From Cyanobium sp. NIES-981 (GTDB taxonomy: Bacteria > Cyanobacteriota > Cyanobacteriia > PCC-6307 > Cyanobiaceae), in the NCBI GenBank assembly GCA_945907085.1, contig CAMDSS010000113.1, positions 1 to 6,376 on the forward strand: a stretch of DNA of 6,376 nucleotides, in the 5' to 3' direction. The notes beneath the pieces were generated by a model. It was not told the origin of the DNA, did no database searches, and saw only the letters and a program-made list of their open reading frames with translations. This document shows, in pieces, positions 1 to 6,376 of the stretch (position 1 is the stretch's first letter; every line of letters begins with the position of its first letter). The position numbers were made by a program, and so were the translations under genes.

Positions 1-21
1 ACTGGATGAAAATAGATAGTG

Positions 22-1161
22 ATGAAAGTTCTGATTTATACATCCAGTGGCGGCACTGCTCACGACTCGGCCGCCGAGGCAATTCGGCATTGGTTGGAGC
101 GTGAGCGGCCGAATATCGAAGTGCGTGTCGATCAGGTGTTGGAGCGCTCTAGTAGCACCTATCGAGGTGGCGTAGAGCTCTACAACTGGATCCAACGCCG
201 ACGCCCCTGGCTGCACCAGATCTACTGGCGGGCTATGGAACTGGAAGATCTGATCAAGCCAGGCACCGTTCTATTCGGGCGCCGATACTTGATTCGTGAG
301 CTTCTGGACTTCCGCCCGGATGTGCTGATCTCCACCCACCCTCACACCAATCGTGGCCATTTCGATTTGGCTAAAAGGGTTTTGGGTAACCAGCTTCGTT
401 GCATCACTTGCTGCACTGAACTCGACGGCGGTTTTGGCTTTAGCCGCAACTGGCTCAGTCGCAAAACCGACCTGTTCTGGGCCCTTACAGAGGAGGTGGT
501 GCGGGAGGTGCAGCGTCGCCGCCCCGGCTTGCCGGTGGAGTGCCTGGGGCCCCTGCTCTACCCGCAATATCACGAGTCTTGCACGGCGGCCCCGGCCCTG
601 GATGGCCTGCCCTTGCTGGTGCTGGGCACAGGATCGAACGGGGCCAACAACCACCTGCCGCTGCTGCAGCAGCTGCTGCCCTTTGCCGGCCAGCTGGCGG
701 TGGTGGCCCTGTGCGGCCGGCGCCCTGCGGTGAAGCTACAGGTGCAGGCCTGGGCGGCGCAACATCCGGCGCTGGCGGTGGAGGCCCTCGGCTATCAGGG
801 GCCAGCGGCGATGGCCGACCTCTACCGGCGGGCCTGGGCGCTTGTCAGCCGGCCGGGGGCCCGCACGGCCACGGAGGCCCTGTTCATGGCCTGTCCGCTG
901 GTGTTCAACCACTACGGCACGACCATGCCCCAGGAATTACTGGCGCCTCGCTATTTCCAAGCGCGTGGATTGGAGGCTTCGATCCGCAGGCCCGAGGAGC
1001 TGGTCTCCCTGGTGAGCCAGTGGCTCGCCGATCCCACCGGCACTGGGGCCTTGCGCCAGCGCTATCAGCAGCAGCGTTTGATGGCTAATCCTGCGCAAAT
1101 TGTTGGTCGACTGATTCAACCTTCAGTGGGGTTTTGCCCCGTTGATTCAGCCATTTCCTGA
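22..1161 (+). CDS. Glycosyltransferase, MGDG synthase / GT28-like family
   Basis: This 379-residue protein looks like a GT-B glycosyltransferase of the monogalactosyldiacylglycerol synthase type, which moves a sugar from a nucleotide donor to a lipid hydroxyl at the membrane face. The N-terminal half (about residues 1-190) opens with a beta strand and glycine loop (KVLIYTSSGG, then AH at 13-14) and carries STHPH at 104-108. The C-terminal donor-binding half starts with LVLGTGSNG (199-207) and has SRPGARTATEA (276-286) and a QE pair (304-305), as in MurG-like enzymes. No signal peptide or membrane helix is evident. The ATG at 22 is preferred. A GTG directly before it at 19 is the only longer option, because TAG lies in frame at 13-15. 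A clear Shine-Dalgarno is absent. It sits 56 bases before the PKS, so its acceptor may be the PKS product (inference). The canonical GGGH and TD/H-W motifs are altered, so donor and acceptor are uncertain. Confidence 0.85.
   Translation: MKVLIYTSSGGTAHDSAAEAIRHWLERERPNIEVRVDQVLERSSSTYRGGVELYNWIQRRRPWLHQIYWRAMELEDLIKPGTVLFGRRYLIRELLDFRPDVLISTHPHTNRGHFDLAKRVLGNQLRCITCCTELDGGFGFSRNWLSRKTDLFWALTEEVVREVQRRRPGLPVECLGPLLYPQYHESCTAAPALDGLPLLVLGTGSNGANNHLPLLQQLLPFAGQLAVVALCGRRPAVKLQVQAWAAQHPALAVEALGYQGPAAMADLYRRAWALVSRPGARTATEALFMACPLVFNHYGTTMPQELLAPRYFQARGLEASIRRPEELVSLVSQWLADPTGTGALRQRYQQQRLMANPAQIVGRLIQPSVGFCPVDSAIS
1111..1150 (+). other. Imperfect inverted repeat at the 3' end of the glycosyltransferase gene
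   Basis: CTGATTCAAC (1111-1120) pairs with GTTGATTCAG (1141-1150) at 9 of 10 positions, with a single T-T mismatch. Inside it, GGGG (1128-1131) pairs with CCCC (1137-1140) around a TTTTG loop, leaving a 7-base bulge on the 5' side. It lies within the last codons of the gene, ending about 10 bases before the stop. No T-run follows, so it is not a standard intrinsic terminator. It could be an attenuator, an RNA processing or stability element, or chance. Confidence 0.4.
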
Positions 1162-1217
1162 AGAGTTTCCGTTGGGTTAAGACCTTGGGTGAGAATAGGG
1201 TGTATTCGCACCTGTCT

Positions 1218-2507
1218 ATGCCCGAACCAATTGCCATCGTGGGAATTGGCTGTCGGCTCCCGGGGGGGATCGATTCTCCCCAATGCTTCTGGGAGTTTCT
1301 GCGGGATGGCAGAGAGGCGATCGGCGAGGTGCCGCCGGAACGCTGGGATCTCGACGTCCACTACAACCCGGATCCCGCCCATCCGCTCACCCAGCACGTG
1401 CGCCAGGGGGGCTTTGTTGAGGACATCGACCGCTTTGATGCCGCCTTCTTCGGCATCACCCCGCGGGAAGCGGTGTGCATGGATCCCCAGCAGCGGCTGT
1501 TGTTGGAGGTGGCCTGGCGGGCTCTGGAGGATGCGGGCCAACCTCTCGAGCAGGTGCGTGGCACGGGCGTCGGTGTGTTCATGGGCATCTCCAGCGCCGA
1601 TTACAGCTCCCTGCTCTGGGCGTCGCGGGAGCGTTACACCACCCCCGACAACGAACCTTTCGTGCTGCCGGGCAACACCGGCTGCATCGCTGCCAATCGG
1701 CTCTCCTATTTCTTCGATTTCAAGGGCCCCAGCTTCACGGTGGATACGGCCTGCTCCTCCTCTTTGGTGGCAGTGCATCTGGCCTGTGAAAGCATTTGGA
1801 GGGGGGAATCGGAGGCGGCCCTGGCGGGGGGCGTGCAGGCCCTGATCCACCCTGGGATCCAGATGAGTTTCTGCAAGGCCGGCCTGCTGGCGTCCGATGG
1901 CCGCTGCAAAAGCTTTGATGCCAGTGCCGATGGCTACGTGCGCTCGGAGGGGGCTGGAGCCGTGCTGCTCAAGCCCCTTGCTGCGGCCCAGGCCGCCGGC
2001 GATCCGATCTATGCGGTGATCCACGGCTCGGCCGTCAACTCAGATGGCCGCAGCAACGGCATGGTGGCGCCCAACGCCCGGGCCCAGATCGCCTGTGTGC
2101 GCTCCGCTTTCGCCCGCGCCGGCATCGATCCCGCTGCCACGCAATATGTGGAGGCCCATGGCACGGGCACCCGTCAGGGTGACCCGATTGAGCTGCGGGC
2201 CCTGGGCACGGTGCTGGGGGAGGGGCGACCGGAGGGGGAGGCCTGCCGGGTGGGGTCGGTCAAGACCAACCTGGGGCACTCCGAAACCGCCGCTGGCATC
2301 ACCGGCCTGATCAAGGCGGCCCTCTGCGTGGCCAAACGGCAGTTGCCCCCCAGCCTCCATTGCCGCCGGCCCAATCCCTCGATTGATTTCGCAGGCCTGA
2401 AGCTGCAGGTGCAAACCTGTCTGGAGCCCTTCCCCTATCCCGAGCGGGCCACGGTGGTGGGGGTTAGTTCCTTTGGTTTCGGGGGCACCAATGCCCATGT
2501 GGTGCTC
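1218..2507 (+). other. Ketosynthase (KS) domain
   Basis: The condensing domain covers about residues 1-430. The catalytic triad is intact: Cys179 in DTACSSS (176-182), His314 in EAHGTGT (312-318) and His354 in KTNLGH (349-354). The domain closes with GVSSFGFGGTNAHVVL (415-430). An intact Cys argues for a true elongating KS rather than a KSQ-type loading decarboxylase. Confidence 0.96.
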
Positions 2508-5500
2508 GCTGATGCCCCCCAGCAGCGCCCCCCGATGCGCTTTGGCGCGCGCATGCCGCTGCAGTTGCTCAGCCTGTCGGCCCGCACCCCCGAGTCTCTG
2601 GCGCAGGTGGCACGGGATCTGGCCGGGCAGCTGCAGGCCCAGCCCACCTTGAAACTGGCCGACCTGGTCGCCTCCGCCAACCAGGGCCGCACCGGATTCC
2701 GGCAGCGGGCGGTCTGCCTGGCGCGCGATAACGCCCAGCTGCTCATCCAGCTCCAGGCTCTAGCGGCCGACCAGCGCCCTCTGCCGAAGGGGCCGGCCCG
2801 CGCCACAGCCTCGCGGCGGCCCGGCAAGCTGGCCTGGTTGTTCACCGGTCAAGGGTCCCAGGCCCTCGGGATGGGCCAGGAGCTGCTCGAGCACCCCAGC
2901 TTCCGGGAGGCCTTTGAGCGGGTGGCGGCCCTGCTGGCTCCCCAGCTGGACCAGCCGTTGCGCGATTTGCTGACGCCCCGCAGTGGCGATGAGGCCCAGG
3001 CGGCAGCCCGACTGAACCAAACCGGCGCCACCCAACCAGCCCTGTTTGCGCTGGGTTTCGCCCTCAGCCAGCTGTGGCGTAGCTGGGGGGTTCGGCCGGA
3101 TCTGTTGATGGGCCATAGCATTGGCGAGGTGCTGGCGGCCCACCTGGCCGGGGTGTTCTCCCTGGAGGATGCCTGCCGGCTGGTGGCTGCCCGTGGTCGG
3201 CTGATGCAGGCCCTGCCGGCAGCCGGTGGCATGGCGGCGCTGCTGGCCCCCCTCGACCGGGTAATGGCCCTGCTGGCCCGCCATTCCGAGGTGACCGTGG
3301 CCGCCTACAACGGCCCTTCGAACACGGTGGTGGCCGGCCCGACGGCGGCGCTGCGGCGGCTGCTGGCCGACGCCGAAACCACCGGCCTGCAGGCCCGCCA
3401 GCTGGCTGTATCCCACGCCTTTCACACCCAGGCGATGGCGCCGATGCTGGAGGCCTTCGAGCGGGAGCTGCGCCAGCTCAGCTTCTCGCCGCCCAGCCGG
3501 CCGCTGGTGAGCAATCTCACCGGTCAGTTGGCCGGTGCCGAAATGGCCCAGCCGGATTACTGGTGCGACCAGGCGCTCAGTCCGGTGCGATTCGCCCAGG
3601 GGGTGGACACCCTGGTGTCCCAGGGGGCGCAGGTGTTCCTGGAAATTGGTGCCCGCCCCATATTGATTGGCATGGCGCGCCAGTGCAGCGACGATCCGGC
3701 GCTCAGCTACTGGCCCTCCCTGGTGCCCGGTCAGTCGGATTGGGACGCCATCTTCACCAGCCTGGGGGGCCTGTGGCGCAGTGGTTTCACGGTCGACTGG
3801 CAGGGCTTCCACAGCCCCTTCCCCTACCGGCGGATCACCCTGCCGGGCTATCCCTTCGAGAAGCAGCGCTACTGGTGGAGTCGCCAGGGCGACGCTGCTG
3901 CCCCCGCCAGCTTCTGGCTCGACCACCTGGGCATCACGGCCCCTGTGACTGCCGCCGTGACCGCCGCCGCCAGCCCGGCACCATCCCCCAGATCCCCCCA
4001 ATCCGAGCCCATGGTGCGGCTCGACCTTCCCGGGGATGTGGCCGTGTATCAGGCCCTGTTGCGCACGGCGGGCAGCGACCTGGGCGATCACCGCATCCGC
4101 AGCCAGACCGTGTTTCCGGCGGCGGGCTTCATCACGGCGGCCTTGGCCCTGCTGAAGCAGGCGGGTGAGCCGTTGGCGCTCGGGACCCTGCAGCTAGACC
4201 AACCGCTGAAGTTGGTCGGCGAGCCGGCTGACCAGCGCCTGCAGTGCCACTGGCGAGCCGGCAGCATCAGCTTCCACAGCCGCCCCGACAGCCCGGCGGT
4301 GGCCCCCTGGTTGGGCCATGGCGTGGTGGCGGTGGGTGGTGCGTCCGCCGCACACGCGCCTCTGGTGGTGATGCCACCGCCACCAACGGCCACGCCGGTG
4401 GATCTGGCTGGCCTCTACGACTCCCTGGCCGAGGCGGGCTTGGCCTATGGCCCCACCTACCGGGGCCTGAGCCAGCTGCAGGTGGCCGAGGGCCAGGCTT
4501 GGGCGGTGTTGGAGCGGCCGCCCGGCGGCCTCGACCGGGGACTGATCGATAGTTGCTTCCAGGCGGTGGCGGTGCTGCTTGATCCCGCGGGGAGGGAGGG
4601 GCAGTTGTTGTTGCCGGTGGGCCTGGACGCCCTGTGGCTGGCGGCGTTGCCCCTGCCCGATCGGCTGCACTGCCAGGTGCGCCTCCAGCCCAGTGAGGAA
4701 CCCGCCTTTGTGCGGGCTGATCTGCTGCTGCACGATGGCGCTGCGCCCCTGGGCTGGATCCGAGGTTTTCGCTTACGGCGGTTGCCGCGCCAGGCGCTGG
4801 AGTGGTTGTTCCCGCTGCCGGCCAAGGATCTCGAGGCGGGTCCCCAGGATTGGCTGCTGGCCAGCCACTGGCAGGAGGCGCCACCGCTAGAGCCACAACT
4901 TTTGGAGTTGTCGCCGGATGCCGGCCCCGAACCACTGTTGCTCTGGCCCGACCTGGCCCAGGGTGGGGTCACCCTGGAGGCACTGGCAGCCGAGCTGCTG
5001 CTGCAGGCGCAGCAGCTGGCCGCAGCTGCGGCTCGGCCGGTGTGGCTGGTGCTCGAGGGCGGCGGTGCTTTGGCCTCGGGCCTGGCCGGTTTTGCCCGTT
5101 CGGCGGCCCTGGAGCAGCCAGCCCTGGGCTGGACTGTGCTGCACCTCGCCGACGGCACCCCGCCGGCTCCGGCCGAGTGGCCGGCCCTGCTGGCCCTGGG
5201 CGAGCGGGAGCCCCTGCTGGCCTGGCGCGACGGCCGGGCCTGGGTGCAGCGGCTGCAGCCCCTGGCGGATCGGCCGTTCCGGCTGGAGAGCAGCACCCTG
5301 GGCAGTCTGGAAACCCTGCGGCCGCTGCCGCTGCGGCGCCAGGCCCCCGGTGCGGGGGAACTGGAGCTGGCGGTGGAGGCCACGGGTCTCAACTTCCGCG
5401 ATGTCTTGAATGCCCTGGGGTTACTGGAGGGCTACAGCCGTCAGTTGGGCATGGATGCCGGTGCCCGCATGCCCTACGGCGGCGAATGTGTGGGCCGGGT

Positions 5501-6376
5501 GGTGGCGGTGGGTGCTGGTGTGGATCCGGCCCTGGTGGGCCAGCGGTTGCTGGCGGCCCTGGCGGTGGGCAGCCTGGCCAGCCATGTGGTCTGCCGTGCT
5601 GCCCTGTGCGTGCCGCTGCCACCGACCCTTGATTCGGCCCTCGGGGCGAGCGTCAGCACCGCTTTCCTCACCGCCATCTACGGCCTGCAGACCCTGGCCC
5701 AGCTGCGCCCTGGGGAAACCGTGCTGATCCACGCGGCCGCGGGCGGCGTGGGCCAGGCGGCCCTGCAGGTGGCCCTGCGTTGTGGCGCGCGGGTGCTGGC
5801 CACCGCCAGTGCGGCCAAGCAGGCCGGCTTGCTGGCCCAGGGGGTGGAGGCGGTGTTCGATTCCCGCAGCCTCGATTTCCGTGATCAGGTGCTGGATGCC
5901 ACCAGCAGCCGCGGCGTGGATGTGGTGCTCAACAGCCTCAAGGGCGACTGGGTGGACGCGAGTTTTGACGCCCTGGCCGAAGGCGGGCGCTTTGTGGAGC
6001 TCGGCAAGATCGAGATCTGGAGCCGCCAGGAGGCGGCCCAGCGCCGTCCCGATGCCCACTACCTGCCCTTTGACCTGCTCGAGGTGGCGGCGGCGGATCC
6101 GGCCCTGGTGCGGGGTTTGCTGCTGGAGTTGCTGGACGATCTCGAAGCCGGTCACTACGCGCCGATCCCGCTGCAGACCTTCCCGATCGAACGCAGCGTT
6201 GAGGCCTTCCGGCTGATGGCCCAGGCCCGCCATGTGGGCAAGGTGGTGATCAGCCAGGGCGATCGGCCAGCTCCCTGGCTGATTGGCCCGGATGCCAACT
6301 ACCTGGTTACGGGGGCCTTTGGCGGCATTGGCCAACAGCTCTGCCGCTGGCTGGCGGCCCGCGGGGCCCGCTCCCT
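1218..6376 (+). CDS. Type I polyketide synthase, KS-AT-DH-ER-KR, 3' end outside window
   Basis: One open frame of 1,719 complete codons encodes a modular type I PKS that extends malonyl-derived chains in the cytoplasm. Domains in order are: ketosynthase (about 1-430), acyltransferase (535-830) with the usual post-AT linker ending LPGYPFEKQRYWW (875-887), an Ala/Pro/Ser-rich linker, dehydratase (932-1193), structural KR half (1212-1330), enoylreductase (1360-1680) and the start of the catalytic KR (from about 1690). All three reducing activities in one module predict a fully reduced carbon. The ATG at 1218 is chosen because the KS begins almost at once (PIAIVGIGCRLPGG). The frame is open back to a TGA at 1143-1145, so GTG 1200 or TTG 1185 are possible but would add only 6 or 11 residues. 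No good Shine-Dalgarno precedes it. There is no loading or docking domain at the N-terminus, which fits a first or stand-alone, possibly iterative enzyme (inference). The order resembles highly reducing PKSs and hgl-type synthases. The exact product is unknown. Confidence 0.97.
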   Translation, partial: MPEPIAIVGIGCRLPGGIDSPQCFWEFLRDGREAIGEVPPERWDLDVHYNPDPAHPLTQHVRQGGFVEDIDRFDAAFFGITPREAVCMDPQQRLLLEVAWRALEDAGQPLEQVRGTGVGVFMGISSADYSSLLWASRERYTTPDNEPFVLPGNTGCIAANRLSYFFDFKGPSFTVDTACSSSLVAVHLACESIWRGESEAALAGGVQALIHPGIQMSFCKAGLLASDGRCKSFDASADGYVRSEGAGAVLLKPLAAAQAAGDPIYAVIHGSAVNSDGRSNGMVAPNARAQIACVRSAFARAGIDPAATQYVEAHGTGTRQGDPIELRALGTVLGEGRPEGEACRVGSVKTNLGHSETAAGITGLIKAALCVAKRQLPPSLHCRRPNPSIDFAGLKLQVQTCLEPFPYPERATVVGVSSFGFGGTNAHVVLADAPQQRPPMRFGARMPLQLLSLSARTPESLAQVARDLAGQLQAQPTLKLADLVASANQGRTGFRQRAVCLARDNAQLLIQLQALAADQRPLPKGPARATASRRPGKLAWLFTGQGSQALGMGQELLEHPSFREAFERVAALLAPQLDQPLRDLLTPRSGDEAQAAARLNQTGATQPALFALGFALSQLWRSWGVRPDLLMGHSIGEVLAAHLAGVFSLEDACRLVAARGRLMQALPAAGGMAALLAPLDRVMALLARHSEVTVAAYNGPSNTVVAGPTAALRRLLADAETTGLQARQLAVSHAFHTQAMAPMLEAFERELRQLSFSPPSRPLVSNLTGQLAGAEMAQPDYWCDQALSPVRFAQGVDTLVSQGAQVFLEIGARPILIGMARQCSDDPALSYWPSLVPGQSDWDAIFTSLGGLWRSGFTVDWQGFHSPFPYRRITLPGYPFEKQRYWWSRQGDAAAPASFWLDHLGITAPVTAAVTAAASPAPSPRSPQSEPMVRLDLPGDVAVYQALLRTAGSDLGDHRIRSQTVFPAAGFITAALALLKQAGEPLALGTLQLDQPLKLVGEPADQRLQCHWRAGSISFHSRPDSPAVAPWLGHGVVAVGGASAAHAPLVVMPPPPTATPVDLAGLYDSLAEAGLAYGPTYRGLSQLQVAEGQAWAVLERPPGGLDRGLIDSCFQAVAVLLDPAGREGQLLLPVGLDALWLAALPLPDRLHCQVRLQPSEEPAFVRADLLLHDGAAPLGWIRGFRLRRLPRQALEWLFPLPAKDLEAGPQDWLLASHWQEAPPLEPQLLELSPDAGPEPLLLWPDLAQGGVTLEALAAELLLQAQQLAAAAARPVWLVLEGGGALASGLAGFARSAALEQPALGWTVLHLADGTPPAPAEWPALLALGEREPLLAWRDGRAWVQRLQPLADRPFRLESSTLGSLETLRPLPLRRQAPGAGELELAVEATGLNFRDVLNALGLLEGYSRQLGMDAGARMPYGGECVGRVVAVGAGVDPALVGQRLLAALAVGSLASHVVCRAALCVPLPPTLDSALGASVSTAFLTAIYGLQTLAQLRPGETVLIHAAAGGVGQAALQVALRCGARVLATASAAKQAGLLAQGVEAVFDSRSLDFRDQVLDATSSRGVDVVLNSLKGDWVDASFDALAEGGRFVELGKIEIWSRQEAAQRRPDAHYLPFDLLEVAAADPALVRGLLLELLDDLEAGHYAPIPLQTFPIERSVEAFRLMAQARHVGKVVISQGDRPAPWLIGPDANYLVTGAFGGIGQQLCRWLAARGARS
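2820..3707 (+). other. Acyltransferase (AT) domain, predicted malonyl-CoA specific
   Basis: The domain covers about residues 535-830. It shows FTGQGSQ (542-548), the active-site serine Ser634 in GHSIGE (632-637), the carboxylate-binding Arg659 in ARG, and the catalytic His736 in HAFH (733-736). HAFH, rather than YASH, is the established sequence marker for malonyl-CoA over methylmalonyl-CoA, so an unbranched chain is predicted. Confidence 0.93.
4011..4796 (+). other. Dehydratase (DH) domain with variant active-site motif
   Basis: The double hot-dog domain covers about residues 932-1193. The catalytic histidine is His958 in DHRIRSQTVFP. The usual HxxxGxxxxP motif has Ser962 in place of Gly, but the Pro is kept. 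YGPTYRGL (from 1077) matches the usual YGPxFxGL. Asp1111 with Gln1115 in LIDSCFQ gives the second catalytic motif, although the common preceding His-Pro is absent. It is probably active. Confidence 0.85.
4851..5207 (+). other. Structural (non-catalytic) half of the ketoreductase
   Basis: About residues 1212-1330 sit between DH and ER. They carry the SHW-like opening strand (near 1218) and GLAGFARSAALEQP (1288-1301), typical of the truncated Rossmann subdomain that precedes ER in fully reducing modules. It has no cofactor-binding glycine loop of its own and pairs with the catalytic KR half after the ER. Confidence 0.8.
5295..6257 (+). other. Enoylreductase (ER) domain
   Basis: This is a medium-chain dehydrogenase-like domain at about residues 1360-1680. 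It has LNFRDVLNALG (from 1391), the NADPH-binding loop HAAAGGVGQAA (1505-1515), VLNSLKGD (1570-1577) and GRFVELGKIEI with Lys1597. All the usual PKS-ER blocks are present and uninterrupted, so it should reduce the enoyl intermediate to a saturated chain. Confidence 0.94.
6285..6376 (+). other. Catalytic ketoreductase (KR) domain, N-terminal start only
   Basis: After the ER, a new Rossmann fold begins: NYLVTGAFGGIG, with the NADPH-binding TGxxGxxG loop at residues 1698-1705, followed by the first helix. The window ends here, so the catalytic Ser-Tyr-Lys/Asn residues and any stereochemistry-indicating LDD motif cannot be judged. Confidence 0.88.

Noticed and set aside
1..21. Tail of an upstream gene
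   Set aside because: Stops occur in two forward frames (TGA 7-9, TAG 13-15 and TAG 17-19), but the stretch is too short to recognise any coding sequence.
655..680. Palindromic CTG/CAG-rich run
   Set aside because: It is explained by Leu and Gln codons (CTG, CAG) in the glycosyltransferase, with no flanking repeat structure.
1172..1201. Possible promoter: TTGGGT and TAGGGT separated by 18 bases before the PKS
   Set aside because: Each box matches only 3 of 6 consensus bases, which is no better than chance for this stretch.
2760..4091. Long reverse-strand open frame (443 codons) opposite the AT and post-AT region
   Set aside because: It lies fully antisense to intact PKS domains, its translation is Gly/Gln/His/Arg-rich low complexity with no recognisable motif, and high-GC coding sequence routinely leaves such frames open.
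4802..5632. Forward open frame (276 codons) in another frame
   Set aside because: It is Gly/Ala/Pro-rich and overlaps the structural KR and ER in the real PKS frame, so it is an out-of-frame shadow.
5421..6335. Reverse-strand open frame (304 codons) opposite the ER domain
   Set aside because: It is a GC-driven shadow of the enoylreductase, with no family motif and no supporting start signal.
1..6376. HIP1 palindrome (GCGATCGC), common in many cyanobacteria
   Set aside because: No exact copy was found by eye, only near matches such as GCGATCGG around 1318 and 6259. It therefore neither supports nor excludes a cyanobacterial origin.

Overview
The window holds two same-strand genes. The first is a complete glycosyltransferase of the MGDG synthase / GT28-like type (22-1161). 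The second is the first ~1,719 codons of a very large type I polyketide synthase (PKS) that starts at 1218 and runs off the right edge without a stop. The gap between them is only 56 bases, so they are probably co-transcribed. The window looks like a high-GC bacterium. The MGDG-synthase-like enzyme and the style of the PKS motifs suggest a cyanobacterium, perhaps a freshwater Synechococcus/Cyanobium type. That placement is inference and no taxonomic marker is present.

Layout: positions 1-21 are a short leader with stops in two of the three forward frames, and the gene it came from cannot be identified. Positions 22-1161 are the glycosyltransferase, with an imperfect hairpin inside its last codons (1111-1150). 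Positions 1162-1217 are a short gap with no clear ribosome binding site. From 1218 to 6376 there is one uninterrupted PKS frame. Its domain order is ketosynthase, acyltransferase, dehydratase, structural half of the ketoreductase, enoylreductase, then the start of the catalytic ketoreductase half. The rest of the KR, any acyl carrier protein and any release domain lie beyond the window.

Taken together, a fully reducing malonyl-specific PKS module would make a saturated, fatty-acid-like chain. The neighbouring enzyme resembles those that put a sugar on a lipid hydroxyl. The simplest reading is a small glycolipid or glycosylated-polyketide locus, comparable in logic to the heterocyst glycolipid (hgl) system but not shown to be that system. 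No RNA gene, CRISPR array, insertion sequence or attachment site was seen.
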